Of a DNA stretch of 15,744 bases, positions 13,673-15,744 are shown piece after piece. The stretch's first letter is position 1; every line of letters begins with the position of its first letter. This DNA comes from Methylococcaceae bacterium. GTDB taxonomy: Bacteria; Pseudomonadota; Gammaproteobacteria; Methylococcales; Methylomonadaceae. Below the pieces are notes generated by a model that searched no databases, was not told the DNA's origin, and saw only the letters and a program-made list of their open reading frames with translations. Position numbers and translations under genes: made by a program. Location: assembly GCA_030618325.1 (NCBI GenBank), contig JAUXDP010000038.1:1-15744 (forward strand). The letters are read 5' to 3'.

Positions 13673-15744
13673 ATGCGGAACTGGAACTGGAAATTAATAC
13701 CCGCTATCATCGGTGCAACAATCTTTGCTCTCGTCGCTGCTTATGTTGCGTTCTATTTTATTTTTTTGGATTTATTTGTCGATCTGTGGTGGTTCCGCTC
13801 TCTTGAATTTGAAGGCTACTTCTGGTTGAGGTTACTTTACAAATTTATCTTTTCCGGTGGCATCACCTTATTTTTCTTTACTATTTTCTTTTTTCATTTT
13901 TGGATTGCATCACGCTACTTAGGTCTGAATCCAACAGATGAAATTCTAGCTGACTTGGATAAGGAGCAACGATTCCAGCGTTTTGCTGATTTGTTTATGA
14001 ACAATTCGGTAAAAATTTACACACCTTTATCACTGTTACTTGCTATCGCCATTGCGATACCTTTTTATAATCAGTGGGAATCAGCCATATTATATTTTTT
14101 TGGCGAAGCATCTGGTGTAACTGAGCCTGTCTATGGCAACGATGTGAGTTTCTACATGTTCTCATATCCCGTTTACATGCTGATTCAGAAAGAACTGCTT
14201 ATCACTGCTGTTTTGTTATTCCTTATGGTTGGAATATTATATTGGTTGGAACATGTTTTTGTACCCGATCAGAGTGAAGAATTTCCGTTAGGCGCAAAAA
14301 TACACTTAACCGTCCTACTTGGTTTTGTGGCTTTATTTGTGATCTGGGGATTCTTGTTGGATCGTTTTTCACTTTTATATGTTGATAGCCATGAGCCGGT
14401 ATTTTTTGGCCCTGGTTTCGTAGAATTGCGTTACCAATTACCATTAATCTGGTTAGCAATTATTGCTTTTATCGCTATTGCTGTAACCGTCACCATTTTT
14501 ATTTTTTCCAAGGAACACCGCACAAGAACACCAGTAGTCATCTCTCTGGTTACTTTTATTTGCTTTCTGGGCTTACAAAAAGTCCAATTTATTCCTAATT
14601 TGATCAACACTTTCATCGTCAAGCCCAATCCTGTGAAAGCTGAAAGGAGCTTTATGGACAACAATATTGTTGCTACTTTAGCGGCCTATGATCTAGAAAA
14701 AATCAATACCACTGAATACTCAGTAAAGCTCGATGCAACCCAAGATATAGAAAAATGGAGTACAAAAAAACATTTTGAGAATATTCCTGTCTGGGACCGT
14801 GAATATTTATATGATGTTTATCAGCAGTTACAGGGTATTAGGCCTTATTATAGTTTTCCATCAGTTGATGAAGACCGTTACTATATCAATAATCATTTTG
14901 TTCAAGTCAATCTGGCTGCCAGGGAAATGAATATTTCCAAACTGCCTTCTGAAGCCCAGAATTGGGAAAACGCCCATCTACGTTATACTCACGGGTATGG
15001 ATCAGTCATAACACCTGCTGCACAGGATGCCGGAAAACCGATTATCTGGTACTTACGTGATTTGAATATGCATTCAGATGTTGGTTTTTCAGTTAAAAAA
15101 CCCAACCTTTATTATGGCATGGAAGAATACGAATATGTCATCGTACCAAATCAGCTAGCCATAGCCGGACTATCAGGAAATAAACAGGAAGTAGCTAAAA
15201 AAGAAAGAAAATACAGTGGTAAGGGCGGCGTTCCGATTCCATCTTATTTCAGAAAACTATTGTTTGCTTTTTTCTTTAGTGAGGAAAAGATTTTCTTTTC
15301 CGCTAACATTAACCGCGACAGCAAAGTCATGTTGCGCCGTAATGTAGTGGAGCGGATCAATACTCTAGCGCCATTTTTACATCTAGATAAAGATCCCTAT
15401 CTGGTGGTCACTAAAGACCGATTCTACTGGATCCAGGATGCCTATACCTTGTCTGATAAATATCCTGTCTCAAAACCTGCAGCCGATGACTTTTTAGACG
15501 GTAAACATAAATTTAACTATATTAGAAACTCGGTAAAAGTTGTTGTAGACGCTTATGATGGCCGTACTCGATTCTATATTTCCGATCCATCCGATGCCAT
15601 AGTACAAGCCTACAGCCGGGCCTATCCAGGGGTATTCAGATCTTTACAAGAAGTTCCTGAAGAACTACAAAGACACCTTCGCTACCCCAGAGATCTTTTT
15701 TATCTACAAATGAAGGTCTATGCAAAATATCATCAAAAAGACCC
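13673..15744 (+). CDS. UPF0182 family membrane protein (3' end outside the window)
   Basis: An open frame of 690 codons runs from ATG 13673 to the last base with no stop codon, so the gene is cut at its 3' end. The AGAGG at 13662-13666 sets the start. The N-terminal ~300 residues contain about seven membrane helices (~8-34, 54-79, 116-131, 162-190, 210-229, 253-278, 285-301). A large soluble part follows, probably outside the cytoplasmic membrane. It carries the UPF0182/COG1615 hallmarks YTHGYGSVITP (~438-448) and YPRDLFYLQ (~671-679). Family members are usually around 900 residues, so roughly a quarter is missing. The function is not known. It follows pepN after a 160-nt gap with its own candidate control region. 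Confidence 0.92.
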   Translation, partial: MRNWNWKLIPAIIGATIFALVAAYVAFYFIFLDLFVDLWWFRSLEFEGYFWLRLLYKFIFSGGITLFFFTIFFFHFWIASRYLGLNPTDEILADLDKEQRFQRFADLFMNNSVKIYTPLSLLLAIAIAIPFYNQWESAILYFFGEASGVTEPVYGNDVSFYMFSYPVYMLIQKELLITAVLLFLMVGILYWLEHVFVPDQSEEFPLGAKIHLTVLLGFVALFVIWGFLLDRFSLLYVDSHEPVFFGPGFVELRYQLPLIWLAIIAFIAIAVTVTIFIFSKEHRTRTPVVISLVTFICFLGLQKVQFIPNLINTFIVKPNPVKAERSFMDNNIVATLAAYDLEKINTTEYSVKLDATQDIEKWSTKKHFENIPVWDREYLYDVYQQLQGIRPYYSFPSVDEDRYYINNHFVQVNLAAREMNISKLPSEAQNWENAHLRYTHGYGSVITPAAQDAGKPIIWYLRDLNMHSDVGFSVKKPNLYYGMEEYEYVIVPNQLAIAGLSGNKQEVAKKERKYSGKGGVPIPSYFRKLLFAFFFSEEKIFFSANINRDSKVMLRRNVVERINTLAPFLHLDKDPYLVVTKDRFYWIQDAYTLSDKYPVSKPAADDFLDGKHKFNYIRNSVKVVVDAYDGRTRFYISDPSDAIVQAYSRAYPGVFRSLQEVPEELQRHLRYPRDLFYLQMKVYAKYHQKD

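Noticed and set aside
14223..14664. Two minus-strand open frames opposite the UPF0182 gene
   Set aside because: The plus-strand frame is continuous for 690 codons with family motifs; the reverse frames have none.
1..15744. CRISPR array, tRNA, rRNA, prophage, toxin-antitoxin or defence system
   Set aside because: I found no regularly spaced repeats, tRNA-like cloverleaf, transposase, integrase or defence-type domains; the genes are housekeeping or conserved unknowns.

Overview
The window reads as chromosomal DNA from a gammaproteobacterium with moderate to low G+C. The main evidence is the minus-strand block gshB - tonB - algH(yqgE) - ruvX(yqgF) - pyrR - pyrB - pyrC', which I recall as the order found in Pseudomonas and several other gammaproteobacteria. 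It includes the catalytically dead dihydroorotase-like partner of aspartate transcarbamoylase. I cannot name the genus; a methanotroph-type (Methylococcales) genome is a guess only. All recognisable genes look like core or housekeeping functions. I see no phage genes, transposase, CRISPR array, toxin-antitoxin pair, tRNA or rRNA.

Layout. Positions 1-2729 (minus) hold algH, ruvX, pyrR, pyrB and the 5' part of pyrC', packed with overlaps or gaps of at most 3 nt, so probably one transcript. Positions 2884-4146 (plus) hold a c-di-GMP-type protein with a decayed GGDEF domain and an apparently intact EAL domain, inserted into the otherwise conserved block. An 18-bp-stem hairpin separates it from tonB. 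Positions 4223-6042 (minus) hold tonB and gshB. Positions 6316-6718 (plus) hold rpmB and rpmG behind a good extended -10 promoter. An 82-bp nested palindrome lies between rpmG and a convergent minus-strand gene (6920-8287) that encodes two cyclic-nucleotide-binding-like domains, a rhodanese domain and a C-terminal coiled coil. A 161-bp full-length imperfect palindrome with 34-bp terminal inverted repeats (MITE-like) sits just upstream of degQ. Positions 8569-10834 (plus) hold degQ, moaB and a DUF423 membrane protein, nearly without gaps. pepN follows (10864-13512), and then a UPF0182 membrane protein that starts at 13673 and runs off the end of the window.

How the genes work together. pyrR, pyrB and pyrC' act in pyrimidine synthesis and salvage: PyrB is the catalytic subunit and PyrC' is presumably its structural partner, so a true dihydroorotase must be encoded elsewhere. 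RuvX and AlgH are conserved companions of this block. TonB energises outer-membrane transport and GshB makes glutathione. RpmB and RpmG are ribosomal proteins L28 and L33. DegQ is periplasmic quality control; moaB and DUF423 behind it look co-transcribed but not functionally linked.

No stretch longer than 300 bases lacks a gene. The longest gaps are 6043-6315 and 8288-8568, both described below. I did not find a convincing new multi-gene system. The most unusual items are the palindromic repeats, the CNB-rhodanese-coiled-coil protein and the EAL gene inserted into a conserved operon block.
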